Below the pieces are notes generated by a model, which saw nothing but the letters and a program-made list of their open reading frames with translations, had not been told where the DNA came from and did no database searches. Shown piece by piece: positions 7,435 through 17,090 of a DNA stretch of 50,648 nucleotides. The stretch is from DASXMR01 sp036495525. Lineage in GTDB: Bacteria; Actinomycetota; Actinomycetes; Streptosporangiales; Streptosporangiaceae. A program made the translations under genes and the position numbers. How positions within the stretch are numbered: the stretch's first letter is position 1; every line of letters starts with the position of its first letter. The DNA lies in assembly GCA_036495525.1 (NCBI GenBank), contig DASXMR010000096.1:1-50648 (forward strand), read 5' to 3'.

Positions 7435-8808
7435 ATGATGCCATGGTGGAAGACTCACTGCATGGCAATAGCGCTAGACGGAGCCTTTCCTGACTCATCA
7501 GTCGGCAGGTTCACTGGTCGTCAGCGCCTGGTACGCAGCCGCCGCCCGGAGCCTCAGGCGGATACCCCGGCCGCTCTGCCAGTAACCTACCGCGGCGCGG
7601 ATCCGGTAGCCGGGAACCCAGCGCTGGCCGGCGTGTCGGCCGCCCCGGCCGCCGCTGCCGATGGCCTGTCCTGGCCAGCCACCCCCGATTTCGACGCGCG
7701 GGTCATCAAGCAGACTTTCAGCCGGGTCATGGCAGATGAGCAGAATGCCATGGAATATTTCTACGGGCTCCTTTTCGCGCAGAGCCCGGAGGTCAGGTCG
7801 CTATTTCCGCTGGCTATGACCGACTTGCGGTACCGCGTCTTTGCCGCGCTGGTCCGGCTGATCTGGAGCACCGATAACCGCCAGGCCTATACCACGCAGC
7901 TTGCCCAGCTCGGCCGCGATCACCGCCGATTCGGGGTCAGGGAAAAGCACCACAAGGCGTTCTTCGCAGCGCTGCTCGCGACGGTCGAGCAGTTCAGCGG
8001 CCAGGACTGGACGGAGCAGGCGAGGTCGGCCTGGCAGGCAGCGCTCGACCTGGCTTCCGCGGTGATCTCGGCAACGGCGAAGGATGACGCGCGCAGCCAG
8101 CCGGCCTGGTGGGTGGGCGAGGTCGTCAGGCACGAGCGCCGCTCGGCGTCCCTCGCCGTGCTGACCATCCGGCCGGACCAGCCGCTGCGTTACCGGCCTG
8201 GCCAGTACCTCGGCGTGCAGGTGCCGCGCTGGCCGCGGGTTTGGCGGAACTTCTCGATCGCCAACGCCCCGCGCGGCAGCAACTTGATCGACCTGCACGT
8301 CCGGGCGATCTGCGGCGGGATGGTGAGCAACGCGCTGCTGCACGCCAGCGTCGGCGACACTCTGCTGCTTGGCCCGGCCCGCGGTGACATGACGCTGCCG
8401 CCGGACTGCGACCGGGAGCTGATCTGCGTGGCCGGCGGCACCGGGCTGGCGCCGCTCAAGGCGCTGATCGAGGGCGTGGCCAGCGGCGGCGAGCAGCGCC
8501 CGCGCACCATCACGCTGTTCCTCGGCGCCCGCCGGGAGCAGGACCTGTACGACATGACTGACCTGCGGGTGCTGCAGTCCGGCTACCCGTCGCTGGCGAT
8601 CATCCCGGTGATCTCCCAGCAGCCCGGCTACCGGGGCATCACCGGCCTGCTGCACGAGATCGTCATCAAGCACGCCCGGCTCTCAGACAGCGAGGTGTTC
8701 GTCAGCGGCCCGGACGCGATGGTCAGGCAGACCGACCTGGCGCTGGCCGGCCTGGTCGCGTGCGAGCGGGTGCACTTCGACCCCTTCGCCAAGCCGCGGC
8801 TGAGCTAG
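7435..8808 (+). CDS. Flavohemoprotein (globin + ferredoxin reductase fusion)
   Basis: Single-chain heme/FAD/NAD(P)H protein, probably a nitric oxide dioxygenase or related oxygenase. Residues about 85-215 are a globin: YFYGLLF carries the helix-B tyrosines and DHRRFGV supplies the proximal heme histidine (about 163). The reductase part follows, with RNFSIANAP for FAD binding, CVAGGTGLAPLKAL for NAD(P)H binding, and the closing FDPFA of this family. The helix-E position normally held by Gln seems to be Arg in TDLRYRVF, so the distal pocket may differ from Hmp. About 80 N-terminal residues precede the globin and are not conserved-looking. A later start is possible because the ribosome site before the ATG at 7435 is weak. 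Confidence 0.85.
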   Translation: MMPWWKTHCMAIALDGAFPDSSVGRFTGRQRLVRSRRPEPQADTPAALPVTYRGADPVAGNPALAGVSAAPAAAADGLSWPATPDFDARVIKQTFSRVMADEQNAMEYFYGLLFAQSPEVRSLFPLAMTDLRYRVFAALVRLIWSTDNRQAYTTQLAQLGRDHRRFGVREKHHKAFFAALLATVEQFSGQDWTEQARSAWQAALDLASAVISATAKDDARSQPAWWVGEVVRHERRSASLAVLTIRPDQPLRYRPGQYLGVQVPRWPRVWRNFSIANAPRGSNLIDLHVRAICGGMVSNALLHASVGDTLLLGPARGDMTLPPDCDRELICVAGGTGLAPLKALIEGVASGGEQRPRTITLFLGARREQDLYDMTDLRVLQSGYPSLAIIPVISQQPGYRGITGLLHEIVIKHARLSDSEVFVSGPDAMVRQTDLALAGLVACERVHFDPFAKPRLS

Positions 8809-8846
8809 CGCGCTAAGGCTGAGCCAGCTATCCGCCTGCGCTGGTG

Positions 8847-9581
8847 CTAGCGCCGGGCCGCCTGGTCTTCAGCCGCGCCGCTGGTCAGGTACGTGCCGAA
8901 GTAAGCGAAGATCCGCTGCCAGGCGTCGGCCGCGTCGGCCCGCTGATAGCTCATCTTGCCGAGCCTCGCCAGCACCGCGCCTGCCCCGGTCGACTGGGTC
9001 ATAAAGCGGTGCCCGGAGCCGGGGTAGACCTCGATGTCGTGCGGCACCTCGAGCACGGCCAGCGCCCGCTGCAGCCGCTCGGGGCCCTCGGTGCCCATCT
9101 GGTCCCGGCCGCCGAAGCTGCCGACGATCGGGCAGGCTCCGCGCAGCGCTGCCTCGGCATCCTTCGGCACGTCGCCGTAGTTCACCGCGGCGACATCGAA
9201 GCCGTCCCTCGGCGCGCACAGCAACGCGAACCCGCCGCCCATGCAGAACCCGATCACGCCGGTCTTGCCGGTGCAGTCGGCGCGGTCGGCGAGGAACGTC
9301 CTGGCCGCCTCGAGCGCCGTGAACGCTGGCCCGGACTTGGCACGCAGCTGGGTGAAAGCAGCGCGAACGCAGCGCAGCCAGTTCCGGCCGCCGTAAAGGT
9401 CAGGCGCGATGGCCAGGTAGCCGTGCGCGGCCAGCTCGTCGGCCTTCGCCCTGATGTCGTCGTTCAGGCCGAACGCCTCGTGAATGACGACCACGCCCGG
9501 CCAGGGGCCGCTGCCGTCGGCCGGAATGGCCAGGTACCCGGTTACGGTGCTACCGCTGGCAGGGTAAGAAATGTCAGGCAC
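8847..9581 (-). CDS. Dienelactone hydrolase family protein
   Basis: Alpha/beta hydrolase of the carboxymethylenebutenolidase type, cytosolic, 244 residues. The catalytic Cys is in GFCMGGGFA, the Asp in GGRDQMG and the His in GSGHRFM. An oxyanion region is seen in VIHEAFGLNDDIR. The family opens cyclic lactones in aromatic catabolism, but many members are general esterases, so the substrate is open. I chose the GTG at 9581, 13 bases after the thyX stop, because the conserved fold begins right there (PDISYPASGSTVTGYL). The longer in-frame reading into thyX is nonsense. The gene is probably co-transcribed with thyX. Its stop faces that of the flavohemoprotein gene 38 bases away. Confidence 0.85.
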   Translation of the reverse strand: MPDISYPASGSTVTGYLAIPADGSGPWPGVVVIHEAFGLNDDIRAKADELAAHGYLAIAPDLYGGRNWLRCVRAAFTQLRAKSGPAFTALEAARTFLADRADCTGKTGVIGFCMGGGFALLCAPRDGFDVAAVNYGDVPKDAEAALRGACPIVGSFGGRDQMGTEGPERLQRALAVLEVPHDIEVYPGSGHRFMTQSTGAGAVLARLGKMSYQRADAADAWQRIFAYFGTYLTSGAAEDQAARR

Positions 9582-9594
9582 GGGCGGTATGGTC

Positions 9595-10380
9595 TCATAC
9601 CTTTCGCCACCGCGGAATCCATGCGCCGTCCTCGACGGAATAGTCGCCGAAAAGGTCGGGCGCCTCGGCCCGCACCAGCTCGCCGATCTTGCCGAAGACC
9701 AGCCTGATCTCCTCCTCGGCCGCCCGGTCCGTGCGCGCCTCCACGGTGTGCCGCAGGGTGCGGACATTCGCCGTCCAGAGCATCCCGGTCGCGACCCCGT
9801 CTGGCGCGAACCGGCGCATGAATGACGTCTTGTGCTTCTTTTCGCTGAATTTCACGCCCTCGTCGTCCAGCCCGAAATGGCCGGCCATCCAGCGCTGGAA
9901 CTCCTCCATCTGCTCAAGCAGCGCGGTCGCCCGCTTCATCAGCTCGGCATCGCCGCGCGCCCACTCGGGGAACCAGAACGGGATCTCGTCCAGCCGGACG
10001 AACCGCAGCGACTCCTGCGACACCGCCGTGCCTGGCCGGTGCCTGACCAGCTCATGGGTGGTGACCCGGCTGATGTTGTGCAGCACGAAGCTGAAGCTGA
10101 CGTGCTCGAGCACCGAGCCGTGCGCGCTGGACAGGATGTTCTGCAGGTAGACCGCGTGGTCATTGCGCACCCGGCTGACGTTGGGATTGAGACCGGGCTC
10201 CCAGGAGCGGTAGCAGAGCTTGCCGGCCAGCTCGGCGAGATTCTGCGCGTCGTCGAGCTCACCCCGGTCCAGCCGCCCCAGCCAGCCCTCCCCGCCGACC
10301 TCCCGCAGGTAGGCCGCGAGCGCGGCGTAGTCGATCTGGGGCCGGGCGACCAGGTAGACCTCGGGCTGCACGCTCTTCAT
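9595..10380 (-). CDS. thyX: Flavin-dependent thymidylate synthase ThyX
   Basis: Makes dTMP from dUMP using methylene-tetrahydrofolate and FAD/NADPH. The ThyX signature is present as RHRPGTAVSQESLRF, a recognised variant of RHRxxSxxxxSxR. Other family segments are CYRSWEPG, SVLEHVSFSF with a conserved FAD-contacting His, and the C-terminal LRHTVEAR followed by AAEEEIR. I chose the ATG at 10380 (261 residues). A GTG four codons earlier (10392) is possible but overlaps TAGTGT (10394-10389), a candidate -10 box eight bases before the ATG. There is no clear ribosome site. It lies just downstream of the fused anthranilate synthase gene on the same strand, so read-through from that operon is likely. 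Confidence 0.92.
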   Translation of the reverse strand: MKSVQPEVYLVARPQIDYAALAAYLREVGGEGWLGRLDRGELDDAQNLAELAGKLCYRSWEPGLNPNVSRVRNDHAVYLQNILSSAHGSVLEHVSFSFVLHNISRVTTHELVRHRPGTAVSQESLRFVRLDEIPFWFPEWARGDAELMKRATALLEQMEEFQRWMAGHFGLDDEGVKFSEKKHKTSFMRRFAPDGVATGMLWTANVRTLRHTVEARTDRAAEEEIRLVFGKIGELVRAEAPDLFGDYSVEDGAWIPRWRKV

Positions 10381-10434
10381 GGCACCGGACACTACCGGGC
10401 CGCGCGGACAGTTCGCTGCACGCTTGCTGGCCGG

Positions 10435-12783
10435 TCAGCCGCGGCTGGCGACGGCTTGCCTGCCCGCCTGGCACAGGTTCAGCACGTTGGCGATGACCTG
10501 GTGACCTGCCCGGCCGGAGGCAGTCAGGATCGACTCGGGGTGGAACTGCACGGCCCACCGCCCGGCCGCCTGATCCTCGATCGCCATCACCACGCCGTCG
10601 GGTGTCACCGCGGTCACGGCGAAGCCGCCCTTGACGTCGCCAGGCCTGGCGTGCAGCGAGTGATACCTGGCCGCGGTGAACTCGGCTGGCAGCCCGGCCA
10701 GCAGCGACGGCTCAGCCGCGCCGAGACGCCGGACCAGGCCGGTCTTGCCGTGCACCGGCGGGTCGAGCACGCCGAGGGCACCGCCCGCGTGCTCCACCAT
10801 GGCCTGCAGCCCCAGGCACACGCCGAACGCGCTCAGCTGGCGCCGGTCAAGCTCGGCGAGCAGCCGGTCGCAGCCGAAGTCGGCCGGGCGGCCAGGGCCG
10901 GGCGACAGGACCACCAGGTCAGGCTCGTAGCTGTCGAGCTGGCCGGGGTCGAAGCCCGCCCGCAGCGTGGTCACGGCCGCGCCGAGCTCACGGAAGTATC
11001 CGGCCAGCGTGTGCACGAACGAGTCCTGGTGGTCGACGAGCAGCACGCGCAGCCCGTCGCCGGGCAGCGGGACCGGCCCGGCGGGCCGGGAGCCGGCCAG
11101 GCCACCGCGTTCTGCCTGCTTGCTGCTGTGGCAAGCCTCCCCCTCGTCGTCCGGCTCGGTGAGCGTCTCCAGCAGTGCACGGGCCTTCATCTGCGTTTCC
11201 CGCTCTTCCTCGGCCGGGTCGGAGTCGTACAGCAGCGTCGCGCCGGCCCGGACCGCCGCGATGCCGCCGCGAATGTGCGCGGTGCGCAGGGTGAGGCCGG
11301 TGTTGATGCTGCCGTCGAAGCCAAGTACGCCGACCGCGCCGCCGTACCAGCGCCGTGGCGCGCTCTCGTGGTCCTCGATGAACTGCATCGCCCAGGTCTT
11401 CGGCGCCCCGGTCACGGTGACCGCCCACATGTGGGTGAGGAAGGCGTCCAGTGCGTCGAACCCCGGCCGCAGCCTGCCCTCGATGTGGTCGACGGTGTGG
11501 ATCACCCGGCTGTACAGCTCCACCTGGCGCCTGCCGATCACCGCGATGCTGCCCGGCTCGCAGATCCGCGACTTGTCGTTGCGGTCCACGTCGGTGCACA
11601 TGGTCAGCTCCGACTCGGCCTTGGCCGAGACCAGCAGGTCGCGGATGTTCGCCGCGTCCTCCAGCGGGTCGGCGCCGCGGGCCACCGTGCCGGCGATCGG
11701 GCAGGTCTCGACCCGGCTGCCGCTGACCCGCACGTACATCTCGGGCGACGCGCCCACCAGGTACTCCCCCTCCCCCAGGTTCCAGAAGAACTCATACGGC
11801 GCCGGGTTGCGGCGGCGCAGCCGCTCGTAGAACGCGGCAGGCGAGCCGCAGCTGGCGTAGAAGCAGTGGCTCGGCACCACCTCGAACAGGTCACCGCGGA
11901 CGAACCGGTCCCTGGCCTGCTCGACAACCCGTGCGTAGCTGCCCGGCTCCGGATCGGCCGGAAGATCGCCGGGCAGAACGCGGTCGGCCCGGCCTGGGCC
12001 GGCCAGCGGCCTGGCCGCCGTCCGGCGCGGCAGGCCTGCGGTCGACCCGGCGGCGGTGCGGAACTCGTAGGAGTAGCAGGTCGCCGTCTCCCGCTTGCGG
12101 TCGACCACGTACAGCTGGTCGGGCAGGTGCAGCACCAGGTCGCGCTGGCCGGGGCCGCGCTGGTGCCGCTGCCGCACGGGCTCGAACTGGAACGCCAGGT
12201 CGTAGCCGAAGGCGCCGTACAGCCCCAGGTGCGGGTCGGGACCGGACAGCGCAGCGATGATCTCCCGCAGCGCGCTGAACACAGTAGGCCTGCGGCTGCG
12301 TTCTTCCTCGGGCCCGGTGGCGGCGGAGTCGCTGATCAGCACCTCGACCTGGCCGGTGTCATCCGCCGCCGTGCGGCCGGCCTCCGCGCGGCCCGTTCCG
12401 GCGGCCGCGGCCCGGCGCGCGGCGGCTGCGACGGCCGGGAGCAGCACCTCGCCGCGCTGGTTCAGCGCCCGGATGGTGACCAGCCGCCCGGTGGCGCTGA
12501 CCTCCAGGCAGGGGTCGACGTAGCCGACGTGCCAGCGGCTGTAGCGGCCCGGGTACTCCATGCCAGAGCTGAGCACGCCGCCGCGCCGGGTGTCGGCCTC
12601 GCGGGTCAGCTCGGCCAGCAGCAGCGGGTCAAACGCCGCTGCCGTCCGGGTCACCTCCACCCCGGCCGGCGTGGTGTAGCTACTGACTTCGGCGGCATCG
12701 GCTGCTGCCTGGCTGACTGGCGCGGGCATCGGCCCGGCGGTGGCGGCCGCCGGTGGGTGCAGGTCGGTGCGGGGTCTGGGCAT
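10435..12783 (-). CDS. trpE: Fused anthranilate synthase TrpE-TrpG
   Basis: First committed enzyme of tryptophan synthesis, chorismate plus glutamine to anthranilate, as one 782-residue chain. Residues about 40-535 are the chorismate-binding TrpE part, with PIAGTVARGADPLEDA, CTDVDRNDKSRICEPGS and HTVDHIEGRLRPG. About 575-775 is the TrpG glutamine amidotransferase, with LSPGPGRP, the nucleophile Cys in FGVCLGLQ and the His-Glu pair in VQFHPES. The motif set matches the fused clade known from Rhizobiales and Streptomyces rather than phenazine or menaquinone paralogues. The ATG at 12783 lies 110 bases after a Trp-Trp leader peptide and directly after an intrinsic terminator, so expression is probably set by ribosome-mediated attenuation. 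The first 35 residues are low-complexity. Confidence 0.93.
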   Translation of the reverse strand: MPRPRTDLHPPAAATAGPMPAPVSQAAADAAEVSSYTTPAGVEVTRTAAAFDPLLLAELTREADTRRGGVLSSGMEYPGRYSRWHVGYVDPCLEVSATGRLVTIRALNQRGEVLLPAVAAAARRAAAAGTGRAEAGRTAADDTGQVEVLISDSAATGPEEERSRRPTVFSALREIIAALSGPDPHLGLYGAFGYDLAFQFEPVRQRHQRGPGQRDLVLHLPDQLYVVDRKRETATCYSYEFRTAAGSTAGLPRRTAARPLAGPGRADRVLPGDLPADPEPGSYARVVEQARDRFVRGDLFEVVPSHCFYASCGSPAAFYERLRRRNPAPYEFFWNLGEGEYLVGASPEMYVRVSGSRVETCPIAGTVARGADPLEDAANIRDLLVSAKAESELTMCTDVDRNDKSRICEPGSIAVIGRRQVELYSRVIHTVDHIEGRLRPGFDALDAFLTHMWAVTVTGAPKTWAMQFIEDHESAPRRWYGGAVGVLGFDGSINTGLTLRTAHIRGGIAAVRAGATLLYDSDPAEEERETQMKARALLETLTEPDDEGEACHSSKQAERGGLAGSRPAGPVPLPGDGLRVLLVDHQDSFVHTLAGYFRELGAAVTTLRAGFDPGQLDSYEPDLVVLSPGPGRPADFGCDRLLAELDRRQLSAFGVCLGLQAMVEHAGGALGVLDPPVHGKTGLVRRLGAAEPSLLAGLPAEFTAARYHSLHARPGDVKGGFAVTAVTPDGVVMAIEDQAAGRWAVQFHPESILTASGRAGHQVIANVLNLCQAGRQAVASRG

Positions 12784-12828
12784 CGGGGCCTCGGCGGGTC
12801 TAGGGCCGCCGCCCGGCCGGGCAACAGA

Positions 12829-12858
12829 AAGCGACCGCCGGACGTCGGACGGTCGCTT
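12829..12858 (-). terminator. Terminator of the trpE attenuator
   Basis: Read on the minus strand, AAGCGACCG (12858-12850) pairs perfectly with CGGTCGCTT (12837-12829) around a 12-base loop and is followed by TTTCTGTT. It lies between the Trp leader ORF and the trpE start. The upstream arm can instead pair with the segment after the leader stop. Confidence 0.75.
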
Positions 12859-12884
12859 CAGGGTCTGCTGAGCGCGCGGAACCT

Positions 12885-12906
12885 GGCACCGCCTAATGGC
12901 GGCGCC
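12885..12906 (-). promoter_or_regulatory. Post-Trp hairpin of the trpE leader
   Basis: GGCGCCGCC (12906-12898) pairs with GGCGGTGCC (12893-12885) over 9 bp with one G-U pair and a four-base loop. The first arm begins inside the second Trp codon, so a ribosome stalled there would open the hairpin. The freed second arm (GGCGGT) can pair over 6 bp, one of them G-U, with ACCGTC in the terminator region and so act as antiterminator. Pairings were worked out by eye without energies. Confidence 0.65.
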
Positions 12907-12937
12907 ACCAGCCTTCGGCGGGGCGGTTCAGCTGCAC
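12893..12937 (-). CDS. trpL: trpE leader peptide with tandem Trp codons
   Basis: Fourteen-codon ORF, GTG to TAG, reading MQLNRPAEGWWRRH. The adjacent Trp codons are at 12910-12905, four codons before the stop. It has no ribosome site. A -10 box ends six bases before the GTG, so it is predicted to be leaderless. The post-Trp hairpin and terminator follow at the distances expected for ribosome-mediated attenuation, as described for the Streptomyces trpE(G) leader. Tandem Trp codons before a Trp-biosynthetic gene are hard to explain by chance. Confidence 0.85.
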   Translation of the reverse strand: MQLNRPAEGWWRRH

Positions 12938-12949
12938 GAGGCGAGCTTA
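12938..12949 (-). promoter_or_regulatory. -10 box of the trpE leader transcript
   Basis: On the minus strand TAAGCT (12949-12944) fits TANNNT and is followed by six bases (CGCCTC) and the GTG at 12937. TGCCGG about 17 bp upstream is a weak -35 candidate. The predicted start of transcription is the G of the leader start codon. Confidence 0.55.
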
Positions 12950-13042
12950 GCCCACCCGGTCGCCGTCCGGCAGCCGGCCTCGGCTCCTGGCTGGCTCCGG
13001 CTCAAGGCTGGCCACCTCAGCCGGGCTGGCCTCGGCTCAGGG

Positions 13043-14023
13043 TCAGAAGGGCACGTCGCAGCCGACACCGTCAGCGACCGCACGCTGGTAAGCCAGGGCG
13101 GCCGCGGCCAGGTCCTCGACGGCCAGGCCAAGTGACTCGAAGACCGTGATCTGCTCCGTGCTGGTCCGGCCGGGCGCGGCACCGGTCAGTACCTCGCCCA
13201 GCTCGGCCTGAATGTGATCGGCGCTGATCAGGCCGTCGGTCAGGGCGAGCAGGAAGTCACCAGACTCGCTGCGGACCGAGTCACGGCTGTCGGCGAAGAA
13301 CGCGGCGGCGGCTACCGTCGCGCCGTCCAGCTCGCGGGTGCCGGCGGTGTGCGCGCCGACGGCGTTGATGTGCGTGCCGTCGGCAAGCCAGCCGCGGTCG
13401 AGCACCGGAACGGGCGAGCTGGTCGCGGTGACCACGAGTCCGGCGCCACTGACGGCCTCGGCCGCCGAGCCGCAGCCGCGGACCAGGGCGCTGGTCTCCG
13501 GCTGCACGGATGCGGCGAACGCGTCCGCCTGCGACCGCTCGCGGCCGGCCACCCGGATATCGGCCAGCTGCCGGGAGGCGGCGATGGCCAGCAGGTGCGA
13601 TCTTGCCTGCACGCCGGTTCCGATGATCGCCAGCACGTCGGCGTCGGGCCGGGCGAGCAGCTCGGTCGCCACCGCCGAGACCGCCGCGGTGCGGATCTCG
13701 GTGACCGCCGAGGCGTTCAGCACGGCCAGCGGCTCGCCGGTGCCGGCCGCCGACAGCAGCACGATGCCCTGATGCGCGTCCAGCCCGGCAGCCGGGTTCG
13801 ACGGGGTCAGGCACAGCGCCTTCAGCGCGTACCCTGGCTCGCTGCCGCGCCGGTAAGACGGCATCAGCATCATGGTCCCCGCCGCGCCGTCCGGCCGCAC
13901 CACTGTGCGCAGCGGCTGGCTCACCTCGCCGGCGGCCAGCGCCGTCAGCGCGTCCCGCATCGCGGCCGCGCACTCGGCGAACGGCAGCGCCCGGCGCACG
14001 TCACGGGCCGAGAGGACCAGCAC
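13043..14023 (-). CDS. Ornithine cyclodeaminase / mu-crystallin family enzyme
   Basis: NAD(P)-dependent dehydrogenase-like enzyme of 326 residues. The Rossmann motif is IIGTGVQARSHLLAI, and the family segments TMMLMPSYR, GYALKALCLTPSNP, ASAVTEIRTAAVSAVATELLA and HINAVGAHT are present. Members include ornithine cyclodeaminase, alanine dehydrogenase, ketimine reductase and siderophore or diaminopropionate enzymes, and the substrate here is not resolvable. The GTG start lies only nine bases after the ftsH stop, which indicates one transcript and probably coupled translation. No functional link to FtsH is known to me. The gene ends 105 bases upstream of the trpE leader start, on the same strand. 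Confidence 0.85.
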   Translation of the reverse strand: MLVLSARDVRRALPFAECAAAMRDALTALAAGEVSQPLRTVVRPDGAAGTMMLMPSYRRGSEPGYALKALCLTPSNPAAGLDAHQGIVLLSAAGTGEPLAVLNASAVTEIRTAAVSAVATELLARPDADVLAIIGTGVQARSHLLAIAASRQLADIRVAGRERSQADAFAASVQPETSALVRGCGSAAEAVSGAGLVVTATSSPVPVLDRGWLADGTHINAVGAHTAGTRELDGATVAAAAFFADSRDSVRSESGDFLLALTDGLISADHIQAELGEVLTGAAPGRTSTEQITVFESLGLAVEDLAAAALAYQRAVADGVGCDVPF

Positions 14024-14032
14024 GCCGCCGTG

Positions 14033-16147
<2,115 letters not shown>

Positions 16148-16245
16148 GGATCATTCTTACGCTGTTGCAGCACTAACCGGTACACGCGCCCACCGCGGGC
16201 TGCCAGCGACAGGCGAATCCGGGCGCGTCAGCGGCCGGGCGGCGG

Positions 16246-16884
16246 TCAGGCGGGAGCCGTGCCCCCTGCTTGGGTGGCCTCAGGGGCACTGACGATCGCG
16301 AGGATCTTGCTGACCGATTCCTGGATCGCGTGCTGCCGGCCCGGCATGTCGTTGCTGGCGAAGTTGTCCAGGATCGCCAGCACGTCATCCTGCTTGTGCA
16401 GGATGTCCAGCTGCTGCTTGGCCATCTCGTGCAGCGCGAGCAGCGTGTCGTGGTCGGCGATGGCCCGCTTGTCGCTGGCTGCCTGCGACCGGTTGGCGCT
16501 GACCTGCAGCGAGATCATGATCGACAGCTGCGGCAGGTTCAGGATCGTGAGCAGCAGCGGCCAAGGTGTCTTGTCGAACCCGACGATGTTGCCGACGAAC
16601 AGCCACAGCACGATCCCGGTGGTGATGCCGATGAAGACCCACATGGACCCGCAGAAGCTGTTCACCCCGGACGCGATCCGGTCGAGAATGCTGTTGCCGC
16701 GTACGTGCTCGGACAGCACAAGCCGGGGATGGTGCTTCTCTGGCGCGCTGCGGATCTGAGCCGCGCGCTCGCCGGTGTGCCTGGCCTCCCAGGAAATGGT
16801 GCGGACGGCATCGGCCGCGCTCACTGGGTGCCCGCCCGCCGGTTCTGGCGCGGGAGCGGCAGGCTGCGTCGTGGTGTCGGTCAT
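16246..16884 (-). CDS. DUF1003 family membrane protein
   Basis: A 212-residue protein of the DUF1003 family, cytosolic with two adjacent membrane helices in the middle (about 85-130, around SMWVFIGITTGIVLWLFVG and the PWPLLLTILN segment). The family signature NRQ-like segment appears as SANRSQAASDKRAIADHD, followed by a helical, probably coiled C-terminal part. The biochemical function of DUF1003 proteins is unknown; some are described near metal or stress genes. A GGAGAG ribosome site precedes the ATG. The gene is 98 bases upstream of ftsH in the same direction, possibly one operon, and divergent from the molybdenum hydroxylase gene. Confidence 0.85.
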   Translation of the reverse strand: MTDTTTQPAAPAPEPAGGHPVSAADAVRTISWEARHTGERAAQIRSAPEKHHPRLVLSEHVRGNSILDRIASGVNSFCGSMWVFIGITTGIVLWLFVGNIVGFDKTPWPLLLTILNLPQLSIMISLQVSANRSQAASDKRAIADHDTLLALHEMAKQQLDILHKQDDVLAILDNFASNDMPGRQHAIQESVSKILAIVSAPEATQAGGTAPA

Positions 16885-17090
16885 CGTGCTCTCCGTGGCT
16901 GCTCGGGGCCGCCGGCCGGCGCGGTCGGCCGAGGGAGCAGCGGCGGGTGCAGCGCCACGGCCGGGGCTGTGCCGGTTTCAGGTGCGGCGATCGGTCAAAA
17001 AGTAGCGCGAAGCCGGGCATCGCGCCGCGTTACCGTGGTCAGCGACGCCGCGCCGCCGCCGGCGGCCACAGCGGAAGGAGCGGACGACCC

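Noticed and set aside
10435..12783. Phenazine PhzE or aminodeoxychorismate synthase instead of TrpE-TrpG
   Set aside because: The motif set matches the fused anthranilate synthase clade, and a Trp-Trp leader peptide precedes it.
9832..13149. A 1105-codon plus-strand open frame across thyX and trpE
   Set aside because: Antisense shadow of two well-supported enzymes and the Trp leader.
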